Assembly (NCBI GenBank): GCA_039619475.1
Contig: CM077116.1
Coordinates: forward strand, 104,639,164-104,703,163
Reading direction: 5' to 3'
Length of the DNA stretch: 64,000 bases
Origin: Icerya purchasi
Lineage: Eukaryota; Arthropoda; Insecta; Hemiptera; Monophlebidae
Notes under the pieces: model-generated
Database searches by the model: none
The model's input: only the letters and a program-made list of their open reading frames with translations
Told to the model about the DNA's origin: nothing
Position numbers and translations under genes: made by a program
In this document: piece after piece, positions 35,602 to 46,365 of the stretch
Position numbering within the stretch: position 1 is the stretch's first letter
How the letters are laid out: each line of letters starts with the position of its first letter

Positions 35602-37826
35602 CTAATTTAATTTTTTAAATTAAAAATCAAACATTTAGATACATTTTTAATAATATACTTTGATTTTCTTTTCCCAATGAAAATAGGTTGTTTAAGTTTC
35701 CTACACATTCCAAACATTTTTCAATGTTAAATTTATTTTTATTAATATATTTTTTTTTTTTTTTTTTTTATAACTGAAGATTGAAGAACATTTCTAGAAA
35801 CGTTTCTGGTATATTAATTTATATTTATTTAGGACTTGTATATAATTTTATTATTTTATTAACTGTTTAACCGACGGAATGTATATGAATGCACTTCAAA
35901 ATTTATAAGTGATAATTTATTCAAATAGTTTAATTTTCTTTAATTTTCCCAGGCAACGTTTATTTTGCGTTTTTGTAAGTAGTGGCTTAGATAAGCAGAG
36001 AATTCTAAATGGAAGAGGAGATTAATAATTAGACTTATTTATATTTTCTAAGTAACAACGAAACAGCATCGCTTGAAATATTTTCCGAAATGGGTTTTCT
36101 TCTTTGACCATTTTATTTTTCCTTTATTTGCTTGCTCGTCTACTTTTCCGGGGAAAACTTAAGCACGTAGCTTTCTGTGAGTCTTTTCCGGATACTCGAA
36201 CGATATCGTTGTGGTCGTTAGAACAAAAACAGACGCCTCGGAACGCTTTTACTGAGATTAACCACCGGATAACGGGAGAACAGAAAATGGTTCTTGGAAT
36301 GGATTTTTCAACGATATAATAATGACTAGTGAAATTGCCGTTAAACTGGACAGATTATTTTCTTCCCTGTTCCGATAATATCGCTAAACTAACAACAAAA
36401 TAACAACAAAACGCACACGTCTATCGTTTTCTTAAAGATGCATTAAAGAAAAGCTGACTGCTAACAGACTGTGTGTTTATTAAGTAAATGTATCTAATTT
36501 TTTGCCGACAAACACCCGTTCCCGCTTTTATCATAATTATCGAAGTTAACATGCGCGCACGTACTTGTAAAATCTCTGCCGCCATTAAATTAAACGGCGC
36601 AACTGTGCTTTTACGCATTGCACATAAGACGCGTTTATATGAATTCTAGAAAGAATCTAGAATTGTCTCAGTGTCCAAACAGAGCATTGTTACTACGCTG
36701 GCCGTTAATTATAAAACGGTTTTCCGAATTAGAAATATTGGTAAAATTGCTAGGAAATTAATTTTACAGCATTGTATGGCAGAGAAACTTTTAGATCAAC
36801 TTTTAGATCATTGTCGGTAATTTCTAAAGCTCAGACGTCTAATGGTTACGGATAGTTAACATTTAAAGAAACATAGTGAAATCTTTCAAAGTATAGCAAA
36901 AAGCATTTAACGCGATTTTACGTAATCCGGACATAATTTTAAATTAATTCGGTAGAATTTCTCTGTATTCTCTTGTATGCTTTTTTTGTTTTTAGTGTTA
37001 ATAATATTTGTATGTTATTTGGCTTTAAGTTCTGACCAAGTTTACTTAAAGCTATATTTAAACGTTGTAGCTTAGTATTTGTGTTAAAAGTATTTGTACT
37101 TTTGTTAATCCTACATTATAAAATGTAGATTGTCTAACTTATAAGGAAAATTACCTAACATCATAATCTTATGTATAGAAAACATTGCAATATTAAAAAG
37201 AGTAGAGGACAAAGCAGAATGTTGAAGTACATCAGATGTTAAGACATATTTAATAAGTTTATTATAACTCTGATTCTGTTTTCACGAGAACCTTTAATTG
37301 CCTTTGATAGCACGATATTTATTTCATTATTTTTAAGTATTTTCAGCAAACTGGATCATTTTATGTTTTGTCGGAAGCTGATTATGATTATGTATAACTT
37401 TAATTAAGCATTAATTCACAAACCAAATTAATTTTCATGTAATATCGATTTATTTTATATTTCTAACTTAAATGTGTAAACTTTTCTTATTGTAGAAAGT
37501 AGAGTTCTTGATCGATTTGACATCTAATAGATTTGTCTACGGATCATCTAACAATTTGACTCAACCTATTTCCAAAGCAAAAGGCAAATGTCAAAATTAA
37601 GATATTTTTCGAAAATGTATGTGAAAAACTATTATTGTGTAAAATCTTAATCACTTTATCGGAGATATTATCATAGCCATCTGCCTTCCTGTTATTAAAA
37701 TTTTGAACTGAAAAAAGTAAAAGATAATTGTCTAATCTGATGTGGCTGGATGTTTATGTTTATGTGTAAAGGTATATTTTTAACTTTTGGAAATAATAAA
37801 CTTGAAAAAATTGTTTATGAGCATAC
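35602..37826. other. Non-coding, nothing recognised
   Basis: Mostly AT-rich with a T-run at about 35749-35770. The somewhat more balanced 36100-36320 segment has an open frame without ATG and without any domain I recognise. Confidence 0.35.
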
Positions 37827-38042
37827 ATGTGTGCAGCCGGTGTAAAGGTAGTCCAAGATGATCCAACTATAGAAGTAATAAGCACGCTGAGGATTTATAC
37901 AGTAGTCAAATCACCGTGTGTATTTTCTATAACAATGAACATAGAGCGACTGATTAATCGTGCCTGGAGAAAAAATCGACAAATGGATATTAACGAGTTA
38001 ACGGCGAGCTACAACTTAAATTTCCAAGAAGGCACTATGGAG
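37827..38042 (+). CDS. Candidate exon of unknown gene
   Basis: From an ATG at 37827 an open frame runs (MCAAGVKVVQDDPTIEVIST, later MNIERLINRAWRKNRQMDIN) to a good splice donor, CTATGGAG followed by GTAAGC at about 38043. Base composition within it is less AT-rich than the flanks. The protein is hydrophilic with a basic patch (RAWRKNRQ); no domain is recognised. Without the donor the frame would continue to 38129. It could be a first or internal exon of a host gene or a transposon gene; chance cannot be excluded. Confidence 0.3.
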
Positions 38043-38514
38043 GTAAGCAAAAATTATCAACTGCCGGACCTTTATATTCGAGTCAACTCAGTAATTCCTG
38101 TGCATTTCACAAAAAATATCATCTTTTAACAATAATACCATCACTATATTTTGACCTAGACCGATACGTAAAAATAATAATCCGCACTCACATAGAACAA
38201 GTATCGGGAATAATAAATCGGGTCTGCGCGAATTACGAGTAAATCAACTTGTACAGAATACGCCAGAACCGGGAAAAGGATCGGTTTCTTTCCTTTCGTC
38301 CAATGAAGAAAAATCTAATCATCAGGGAGACAAATAATAGAGAAAAAGTAAATAGCAAATGAAACTGGCAATTCGAAGACTTTCATTAAAGTAAAAGAAA
38401 CATTATACCATTGTTAACACGATAAAAACGGAAAAAACATTTTAAACTTTCGTCGCTTTTTCGTACCAATCGTCCATTATTATCGGTGAAACCCATATCA
38501 CAATTTTTTTCACG

Positions 38515-38552
38515 TTGACGTTTCGAACACATTACAGTATTCGTCATCAGAA
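38515..38552 (-). ncRNA. Hammerhead-ribozyme-like motif, left arm
   Basis: On the - strand: CTGATGA, then CGAATACTGTAATGTGTTC, then GAAAC and GTC. CUGAUGA...GAAA...NUH is the catalytic core order of hammerhead ribozymes, and GAAACGUC with almost no stem III is the form known from Penelope-like and related retroelements. Stem II would be GAA/UUC, with one extra C after the CUGAUGA box, which departs from the consensus. Activity is uncertain. Confidence 0.35.
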
Positions 38553-39128
38553 AACACACAAACATAATGAGCTGGACAACGTTGAACCCTCTCCTTAAAT
38601 ACCAGTACATACGTAACGTTCATAGGCGTACATCTGATTGGTTAATTCCTGGTTCCTACGCATTTGACCTTGACCAATCGCCGTCTTTCAATTTGAATCA
38701 ATTTTTTGACCTTCATCCCTGTTAAAGTTTTTCGATTTCTACAGCTTCTCTAATTAGCCGCTTATTCGCGTTTTCGATTCTCGCTAATAATATTCTCGCG
38801 TAGCGAAATTTTATTTCGAATTGTGTTCGCTGCCCTTATTCAGCTATCGCAGATTTTAATACGATACGAAATGAAATTTCGCGACGCGAGAATATTATTA
38901 GCGAGAATCGAAAACGCGAATAAGCGGCTAATTAGAGAAGCTGTAGAAATCGAAAAACTTTAACAGGGATGAAGGTCAAAAAATTGATTCAAATTGAAAG
39001 ACGGCGATTGGTCAAGGTCAAATGCATACGAACCGGGAATTAACCAATCAGATGTACGCCTATGAGCGTTAAGAATGTATTTAAGAAGAGGCTTCAGCGT
39101 TGTCCAGCTCGTTCTGTTTGTGTGTTTT

Positions 39129-39162
39129 CTAATGATGACTACAGAAATGCGTTCGAAACGTC
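39129..39162 (+). ncRNA. Hammerhead-ribozyme-like motif, right arm (degenerate)
   Basis: The counterpart of the left-arm motif. CTAATGATGA replaces the CTGATGA box, followed by CTACAGAAATGCGTTC and GAAACGTC. The first box is altered, so this copy is even less likely to cleave. Confidence 0.25.
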
Positions 39163-39240
39163 AACGCGAAAAAAATTGTGACGTGGTTTTCACCGAAAAT
39201 AATGGACGATTAATAAAAACAGAAGCGATTCTAAAAATAA

Positions 39241-39785
39241 TAAAAATAAACTGAATATAGACAACTTAAAGCGTATCAACAAATGAGGAGTAGCGAAATT
39301 TCACCTCATTGTGAAATATGTTTTTCGTATTTTTTTTTTTTTTTTTTTTTACACCACCGCCGTCCGTTGACCACTATTGGCGTTGCTATCGTTTATTATT
39401 AATTTATTTTTATTTTGTACAAGGCCTTCTAATTTATACTGTATACCCACACTGAGGTACGACAGCATTTAGATCGTTACTTATACTAGTTTACCATCTA
39501 TATATTTAAATTATTCTAAAGGCTTATTACTTATCTCCGTCGAAGCGATGACAACATCATTGATACCCCTACCCTACATCACTCACGTGGGTCAGGTGAG
39601 GAGAGCCTACTTATATTATTTCTAATTAACAGCTCTGATATATCCACCATCGTTAGCTATAATTTAGCGTATTTTTTACGTGCAACGTGATTTAATTCAT
39701 TTCATCTGATTTATCTATGCTATTTACTGAATAATTATCTTAGATATATTATGCTAAAAGTATTGTAGTAGAACGTCAGAACTAT
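39241..39785. other. Non-coding
   Basis: T-run at about 39330-39351, then mixed sequence with no recognised gene. Confidence 0.35.
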
Positions 39786-40210
39786 TTTAAGTTAGCGGGT
39801 GAGGATATTAGGGCTGGGTATTGATCTCCCTAAGGACGTGATGGATCCTCGTTTAAGTAGCTGGTAAAAATAAAGTAACTGGTATTTCTGATAGTAGGTC
39901 GCCTGAGGAAACTGGTTTGAGAGAACAGTAATCCGATTGTGGAGGAAAGTTACGTGTTTAAGTCAGGTAGAGATACATATTTCGCCGTATGAAATATTTC
40001 TGTAAGTAACAGCGAAGGGTAGCGGAATTTAACTCATATGTTGTCAACCACTGAGGTTCGATGTGTCCCCAGAATGAATAAACCATTTTTTAATTTAAAA
40101 AATGATAAAAATCGGGTTTGTTGTTTACTATACATTTTTCAGAAAAGTGTTATTTAAACTGAAATAACTCTAAGACTTTTAGTATGTAATATAAAATTAT
40201 AACAAAAAAA
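39786..40210 (+). repeat. Dispersed retroposon-like repeat, copy 1 (~410 bp)
   Basis: Matches 48655-49061 over its whole length with few differences, from GATGAGGATATT-like sequence (here GGTGAGGATATTAGGGCTGG) to TATAAAATTATAAC. Here it ends in a run of A's (about 40203-40211), suggesting a 3' end made by reverse transcription. This copy carries an extra TAAGTAGCTGGTAAAAA segment. The family is unknown to me. Confidence 0.8.
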
Positions 40211-40639
40211 AAGTATATAATAGAAATAGGTGTTTGGTGTCGATATCCCTCAAAAAAAAAAAAAACTCGATGAAAAAATATTACAATAGTGGAGCTAAAT
40301 TTATACTATAAAGAATTTGTATAAATGTTTTCTATCCCGGTTTAATTATAAACAATATTTAAAACCGTTTTTTTGGTACAACTATTAATATCACGAACCA
40401 TGAAAGAAATTTAAAAAAAATCATTGTGGCTTTCGCCGAGGAGAAACTTCCGTATAAAAAATTGCATCTGTTACCGAAATGACCGAGAGGAGCTGCAATT
40501 CAATTTTGTTCCAAATAACTTCGCTGACACTTACAATGCTGCACGTGTCTTAATTATAAACAAGTTCAGTCAAGCATGATTGCTAAGGATTCCGTGTGTT
40601 AACTTGGAGAAAACCGTAATTTACATTTACATAATACTA
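40211..40639. other. AT-rich non-coding
   Basis: A-run at about 40249-40264. Nothing else recognised. Confidence 0.35.
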
Positions 40640-41130
40640 AATTCAAAACGAAGAAATGTAATTTTTCGCGCTACAAAGTGGGAACGATACGTAATTTTCC
40701 GTGATTTTTTGAACTTTTCGTCAACTTCGAAGGTTTCGTTAAGGAAATTAGATAGGGTTTCGTTCTCGACAATTACAGATCTTTCCAGCGATATATCACA
40801 TGCCCGGAAAAAAATTTTGTTTTCAAAATTTTCGAACTTTCGGCTACCCGAGAGTCTAATTTTAAAGTTGGAAATCCGAAACTAAAGAAATATACGGTGA
40901 TGCGCATTAATTTAGCCCAGTTCAAAATTTTTAACTATAATATTCGCGCCGCAAGGGGAGGCACGTCATTTTTCGTATTTTTTTTGAACTTTTCGCCAAC
41001 TTTGAAAGTTTTGTTAAGGAAGTGAAATACGATTTCGTTCTCGAAAAATACCGATCTTTCCAGCGATTTAACGGGGAAAAAATTTTTTTTTTAAAAACTT
41101 CGAGTTTTCGGTGCTCCAAGTTGTAAGCTT
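40640..41130. repeat. Tandem duplication, two units of ~275 bp
   Basis: GAACTTTTCGTCAACTTCGA at about 40711 and GAACTTTTCGCCAACTTTGA at about 40986 start matching segments. These continue through GTTAAGGAA, TTTCGTTCTCGA and GATCTTTCCAGCGAT in both units. They are diverged but collinear. Confidence 0.65.
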
Positions 41131-41224
41131 GGCTACAGTTTTTCTATAAAGCGGAGTTCTTTATGCATATGTTTGAGATACGTTTTGATTTTTTCAACTT
41201 TTTCACTTGGGCTATTGCTTATGT

Positions 41225-41545
41225 GAACACTAATTCTTTTCCTTTTTGCTGTTTTTGGACCAAAAGATAGGTTTAAATAATTTTCTAATATTAATTTTTT
41301 AATTTTATGAAAAAGCTTCTCTGTTTTAATATTTTGAAATTCACTTTTAAAAAATTATGTGATGATAAGTTATGTTTACGGGTGATTTTTAAGGTCTTTT
41401 TTAGATTCCATATTATATATTCTTGACGGTTTTTTAAATTGGTTAGCTTGGAGTTGTAGATTGTTTTAAAGGGAATTTTAATCGTAATTTATGATCCAGT
41501 TTTGAAGTTTATAAGTCAAACTGTTCGTTAGTTATTAATTTTTAT
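41225..41545 (-). repeat. Inverted, diverged copy of the 45.4-kb repeat family
   Basis: The reverse complement contains CTGGATCATAAATTACGATT and, further on, TTTTGGTCCAAAAACAGCAAAAA. Both correspond in order and spacing to the interior of the repeat at 45419-46285 (about 45725 and 45965). The ends are not preserved. Confidence 0.55.
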
Positions 41546-42410
41546 TTGATATTTTTATCGTTCTGAATCATTTTATAAAGAATTCCGTACATTATATGTG
41601 TATGGAATCCTCAAAATTTACTGGATATTTTATCTCATATTATTCCCCTCACTAACACATAAAATCGATTGTTCAGTTTTTAGCTCAATAGTTTCGGTAG
41701 TTTATTCTCTCACCCTATAATTTTAGGCGGTGATTTTAATGCGTCGAATCGATTGCGAGAATGCAAGTCTAACGATAGTAAAGAGAAAGTTGTAACAGAT
41801 ATATTTATTTGAAATGGCCAGTGCTCTAGTTGAGGTTGCTGCTCACTCTTGTTCCTATTTTAAGAAAATTCCTGGTTCTATGTAAAAAATTTCACCCCAG
41901 ATTTTAGTTAGAATATTTACCCTTCCGCCTTTATGAATAATTACATCTTCTATTTCTCCATTCAATCCAGACTTCCTTCTAATCTTTGGGGTTCTTTGTT
42001 CTCTTCGTCATTCTACTGTTGTTTGAATCACATTCGTCTCTACCGTTTAATTACGCTCTGCTGCCTTGCTCTCGCTATTGTCTTTTTTGTTTTTTTCTCC
42101 TCATTGTCATCTTCGTCTCAGCGATGCAATTTTGTCTATGTCCCTAATGTTACGTTTTCTTCGAATATTCTTCTCTATTAAACGTTTTGTTTTCTTATTT
42201 AAACTGGCAGAGCTTCAGCTTCTACTTTTTATTGCGCTTTTTATGTTCCGTCCTTTCCTTCCTTGTTTGCTATCTCCGTTGCTAGTTATTTTACATTAAT
42301 AATTTCCGATCGAATTAAGGTTTAATTAACTGTTTTTCCTTCTTATTGTTACTGGGCCGCGGTTCTTGGCTGAGAAGCCCACAAAGAAAAAAAATAAAGA
42401 AAAACGTACA
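41546..42410 (+). pseudogene. LINE relic: endonuclease motif and 3' end
   Basis: PIILGGDFNAS at about 41713-41745 is the D-F-N-A strand of a LINE apurinic endonuclease. The rest of the endonuclease, the RT and the RNase H are mostly missing or unreadable. The following 600 bp have the T/C-rich composition of the RNase H-bearing LINE family in this window. A likely 3' end is present at about 42355-42412 (GGCTGAGAAGCCCACAAAG followed by A-rich sequence). It is on the + strand and evidently internally deleted. Confidence 0.5.
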
Positions 42411-42894
42411 TTTATAACGAATTATTTATTGTATTAGTTTCTAAAGTGACAGCTATGTTTAATAAGCGGTACGTTTATGCCAATGAAATTTACATGCTTT
42501 TCTATGTGCAGACTGTTTTTTTCGCCTCATTTAACATTACTTGAAAAATCGCGAATAATATGATTTCTATGATTATAAAGTCAGCAGTTCGATAAAAAAA
42601 CAGAATTTTCATGTCTTTATATCAATTATTTTATTGGAATGATGCCAGGATCCGTTTTTATTTTTAAATCTCCCCCTTTAATTAACGGATACACTCGAAT
42701 TTTCATTTATAATATTATATCGAGAGCAACTTAATGCGCGTATAATTTTTGAAAAACGATTCAAAAACTGATAACGGTTGACAAACCTTATTCACTGGGA
42801 TGATTTCGATTACTTTTTTGTTTTTCTAACATTGATTTTTGCATGTAGACGTATAAGCTGCGCACGTAAATTCTTTTAGAAATATTTTAAAAAG
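42411..42894. other. AT-rich spacer
   Basis: No feature recognised between the two LINE remnants. Confidence 0.35.
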
Positions 42895-44053
42895 TCCACA
42901 CGATTTAACAGTTATAGTAACAGATAGAAATACAGAAAAGTTAGAAAAGAAAACAGCAATAGTATATAAGAATATGAAAGAGTTTCTAGAAATATATAAT
43001 CTAAATATGAGCAAAAACAAATTTGATGTGACTTTCAACTACAGAAAAATTAACTTGAATTTAAATAAATACGGACTGCAGATCACAGTAAAGGATCAAT
43101 TAAAATATCTTGGCATTCTGATAGATAAAAACCTCAAATTTTACAATCACTGCAAGTACATAAATGAAAAAATTACGAAATTTATTAATATATTCACAAA
43201 GATGTTTAACAATAACAATTAGACGAAATACAAAAAAGGAATAATATCATACAAAACAGTGAAATTATCAAATATATTATTATATGGTAGTATTATTTAC
43301 GAGGAAATGCTAAAGTTCAATAAATTCCAAAAATTTTTAGCGAGTATACACAAAATATCATAACAATCAAACGAATCAAAGCTTGCGGAACAATAAATTA
43401 TACAAATGCATTAGTTATAGCTGGAATATTATTTTTATACTTAGAAATAGAAAAACGTACCCACAGTATTTGCAATCAAAAATAAATTAAAGGTAGAACA
43501 AATTTTCGAAAATATCACATATATAAATAATAGATATATAGTAGGGAATAAAATTTTAACAGATAGACAATTCGAAAACTATATTAGCGAACAATATATA
43601 GAAAAGCTTGAAGGATAAGTCATGACGGAATAACGGATAGTTTTTTTCCAACAATTAAAGAGAGATTTAATAACACGTACTATACTCCGAATATTTACAA
43701 CGTACAATTCAAATCAGGAAATTGAAATTTCAAAATCTACCTTAAACGATTTATTATAGCGGAAACGGATAATTGCATTAGATGCAATGAGCAAGACAGG
43801 GTACAGCATATCCTGAATAGATGTAATATTCTAAATGCAGAGATAGCGGAAGATTGCGAAGAACTGCTACAGAAAAAAATGAAGAATTGGAATATAGGAA
43901 GACTAATATTAATTTATATTAAAATTAAAGTACGTTAAGTTAAAGATTAAATATTTTAAAATGTAGAGTGGAGGAATCCAAAACTTAATTGGACCGTTGA
44001 CCATATTAAATTTTTATATGTGCATAAATAAATTGTAATTAAAAAAAAAAAAA
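42895..44053 (+). pseudogene. 5'-truncated LINE with RT thumb, cysteine-rich end and poly(A)
   Basis: A + strand LINE 3' portion. RT motif D/E blocks are LNMSKNKFDVTF and LKYLGILIDKNLKF (about 42996-43140), followed by thumb helices, a stop and shifts. Near the end comes a C-terminal zinc-type motif, CIRCNEQDRVQHILNRC (about 43774-43823; C-x2-C-x7-H-x4-C), typical of many LINE ORF2 ends. A ~200-bp 3' UTR and an A-run at 44041-44053 follow. The 5' edge falls within the RT after the catalytic box. The copy at 828-1087 shares its terminal ~270 bp. The visible part has no RNase H, so this is a different lineage from the I/LOA-like relics. Confidence 0.8.
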
Positions 44054-45285
44054 TACGAGTACGGTTAATATCGTTTGGGAAAATGCATTACGATTTCTTT
44101 TTTCTTTTTTTGCCGCTTCAATTACGGACATTAGCCTAGCACAAATAAAATTTATAAGAGTTGATATCAAATCGCCACCATGTTTAATATTTCGTAAATA
44201 AATTTAAAATATTGCATATTTTAACTGGTTATTATGAAATCGTTTTGTTGAATTTGTTGCTTTTTAGGCGCGGGGTAGTTTTTCTGCTTTACGGTTTGAA
44301 GATTTGAAGTGAAACATTTTTAAATAGCCACTGTCACTAATAACAAGTTCAAATTATCAAAAATAATTATCACATATAGCAAAATAATAAAATAAGCATA
44401 ATACGATACGTTCATCCTTATCATCAGCTAATATTGCGAAACACAACAAAAATACCGAATGAGTAACACTTAATTTGAATTGATTCAGCAAACAATAAAT
44501 GACGGTACCGCTCTGTCACGATTTTAGGAGTTCTGTTCCCTTCAATCTGAAGTTATGCAACTCTGTATACAGAAAATCGAGATGTATCTTTTAACTAATC
44601 GATTATAAATAAAAAATATTAAAATATACTGTAATTAAAAATTGTCCACGTGTAATACAACTATGTACATATAATTCGTATACTTAAACGAATTATTTCT
44701 AAATGTAAATAGTAAATAATGTTTATTGGGAAGTATTATCATTAAAATCGCATCGTACGTTGCGTTAATATACGGCGAAGATAATAAAATCGGCATTCTT
44801 TTGTACATGGTTAACTGTAGTCGCAAATAAAGAACGATCTTATAGATTACGACGAGGAATGGACCTAAAAGTAGAAAAGCAATTACCGAAGTATTCGAAT
44901 GAAAGCAGACAGATGACAAATTCATTCAGCGAATGAGATCCAAAGAGAAAACTTTTAAAGAGGCGTCAGGAATAAGAAATTCAGTTCTATTGAATTTTTA
45001 AAGTAGTTGTCTTCTCTAATATCCGAATAGAAAAAAAATTTATGACAACGTTCGTTTTAAATCTGACTGAGACGTTCACGAGAGAGGCTTCTATTTACCG
45101 TTCCGCGTTCATCAGTTCCTTTAGCGTGACAGTCTGAAGTAGCAAAACGAACTGATTGAATTTTAAAGTGTATTCAATTTTAACATTTTCAGCAATACTC
45201 TCGCGAAATAACTTCTATTGATTCCGAGTCGTATGCATTTATGGTTACCGAGCATTTAATAAGCGGGCTTTTGAATTTTGTGCAG
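44054..45285. other. AT-rich non-coding
   Basis: Nothing recognised; frames here are compositional. Confidence 0.35.
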
Positions 45286-45328
45286 TATATATACATACAC
45301 ACATATATATATGTGCAGTGCATATACA

Positions 45329-45418
<90 letters not shown>
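45286..45418. repeat. Compound (CATA)n/(TA)n microsatellite
   Basis: TACATACACACATATATATA, then about eight CATA units (45327-45358), then a long TA run to 45417. The apparent peptide of alternating Tyr-Ile is an artefact of this repeat. Confidence 0.95.
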
Positions 45419-45419
<1 letters not shown>

Positions 45420-46285
45420 TAGCTGACCCGGCGAACTTCGTACCGCCTTAAAAAATAAATGTTGTGTTAACTTATTAGCCGAATTAAATTCAGTTCTTCA
45501 TTAAGATAAAATTAATACTCAAAATGAATTAAGTTCCATAAATGTACAAAAATCAAAATGAAAAGTATTTTTTAATTACATTAAAATGAATGTAACTCAC
45601 GTCGCAGCAAGGCATTATTCTCCTTAAAAACAAAAATTAGTTCAACCCAATAAGATGCTTCACAAACGAAAAAAATATTCAACTGTACAATAGCTCGGAA
45701 ACGGTTTGACTTATCAGAATTGGATCATAAATTACAGTTAAACTTCCATCTATGGTAATTTACAACTTTAAACAGAGCGATTACCCTGGGCGGCAAGAAA
45801 CCGTCTCGAATATGAATTTAGAACGACCTGAAAAATTACCTTTAAAAAAATCATAGCTCACCACCAGATAACCCTTTAAAAGCGAAATTCGAAATATAAA
45901 ACAAAACATAGAAGCCCTTTCAGAAAATTCAAAAAATAAGGTTAAATAATTGCGTGAACCCCCTTTTGGACCAAAAACAGCAAAAAAAATGATTTTTTTT
46001 CATAAATATTGTTTTAAATTTCATATTCTTCTATTCGGAGTGGAGACAAATCCAACAATTCAAATATCATAAAAATCGGTCCAGCCGTTCTTGAGTTATA
46101 TATGGTGTGTAACAAACCAGACTTTGATATTTTTATATATAAAAAAAAAAAAAATTATCGAAAAACTTTCTTTAAATTGCGTATTCTGCTATTCGGGATA
46201 GAGACAAATACAACAAATCAAAGATCATGAAAATCGGTCCAGCCGTTCTTGAGTTATAAGTGGTGTAACTAACACGACTTTATTT
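45419..46285 (+). repeat. Microsatellite-bounded repeat starting CTAGCTGACCCGGCGAAC
   Basis: Starts at the end of a (TA)n run with CTAGCTGACCCGGCGAACTT, a sequence I recognise as a widespread arthropod repeat start that is usually joined to microsatellites. It ends in another (TA)n run at about 46283. Near the 3' end a ~155-bp segment containing AAAATCGGTCCAGCCGTTCT and TTGAGTTATA is duplicated in tandem (about 46020 and 46175). It is non-coding. A diverged inverted relative lies at 41.2-41.5 kb. The class (RTE-linked non-autonomous or Helitron-like) is uncertain. Confidence 0.7.
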
Positions 46286-46365
46286 TATATATATATATAT
46301 ATGTGTGTTGTGTATGGGTGTGCATGGTGTATATATATATACACATATATGTATATATATTATTT
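46286..46365. repeat. (TA)n/(TG)n microsatellite
   Basis: TA-rich run, then GTGTGTTGTGTATGGGTGTG, then TATATATA tracts. Confidence 0.9.

Larger units (their letters stand above)
38425..39240. repeat. Long inverted repeat (hairpin), arms ~370-395 bp
   Basis: The left arm (about 38425-38825) and the right arm (about 38870-39240) are close reverse complements around a loop of about 45 bp (the loop contains GCCCTTATTCAGCTATCG). Matched blocks run from the centre (GAATATTATTAGCGAGAATC on the right) through GTCAAGGTCAAATGC and TAACCAATCAGATGTACGCC to CGTTCGAAACGTCAACG-type sequence near the outside. Similarity falls off at both outer ends. A transcript would form a very long double-stranded RNA. 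No coding potential. Confidence 0.88.

Noticed and set aside
45241..45426. Tyr-Ile repeat protein
   Set aside because: Translation of the (CATA)n/(TA)n microsatellite.
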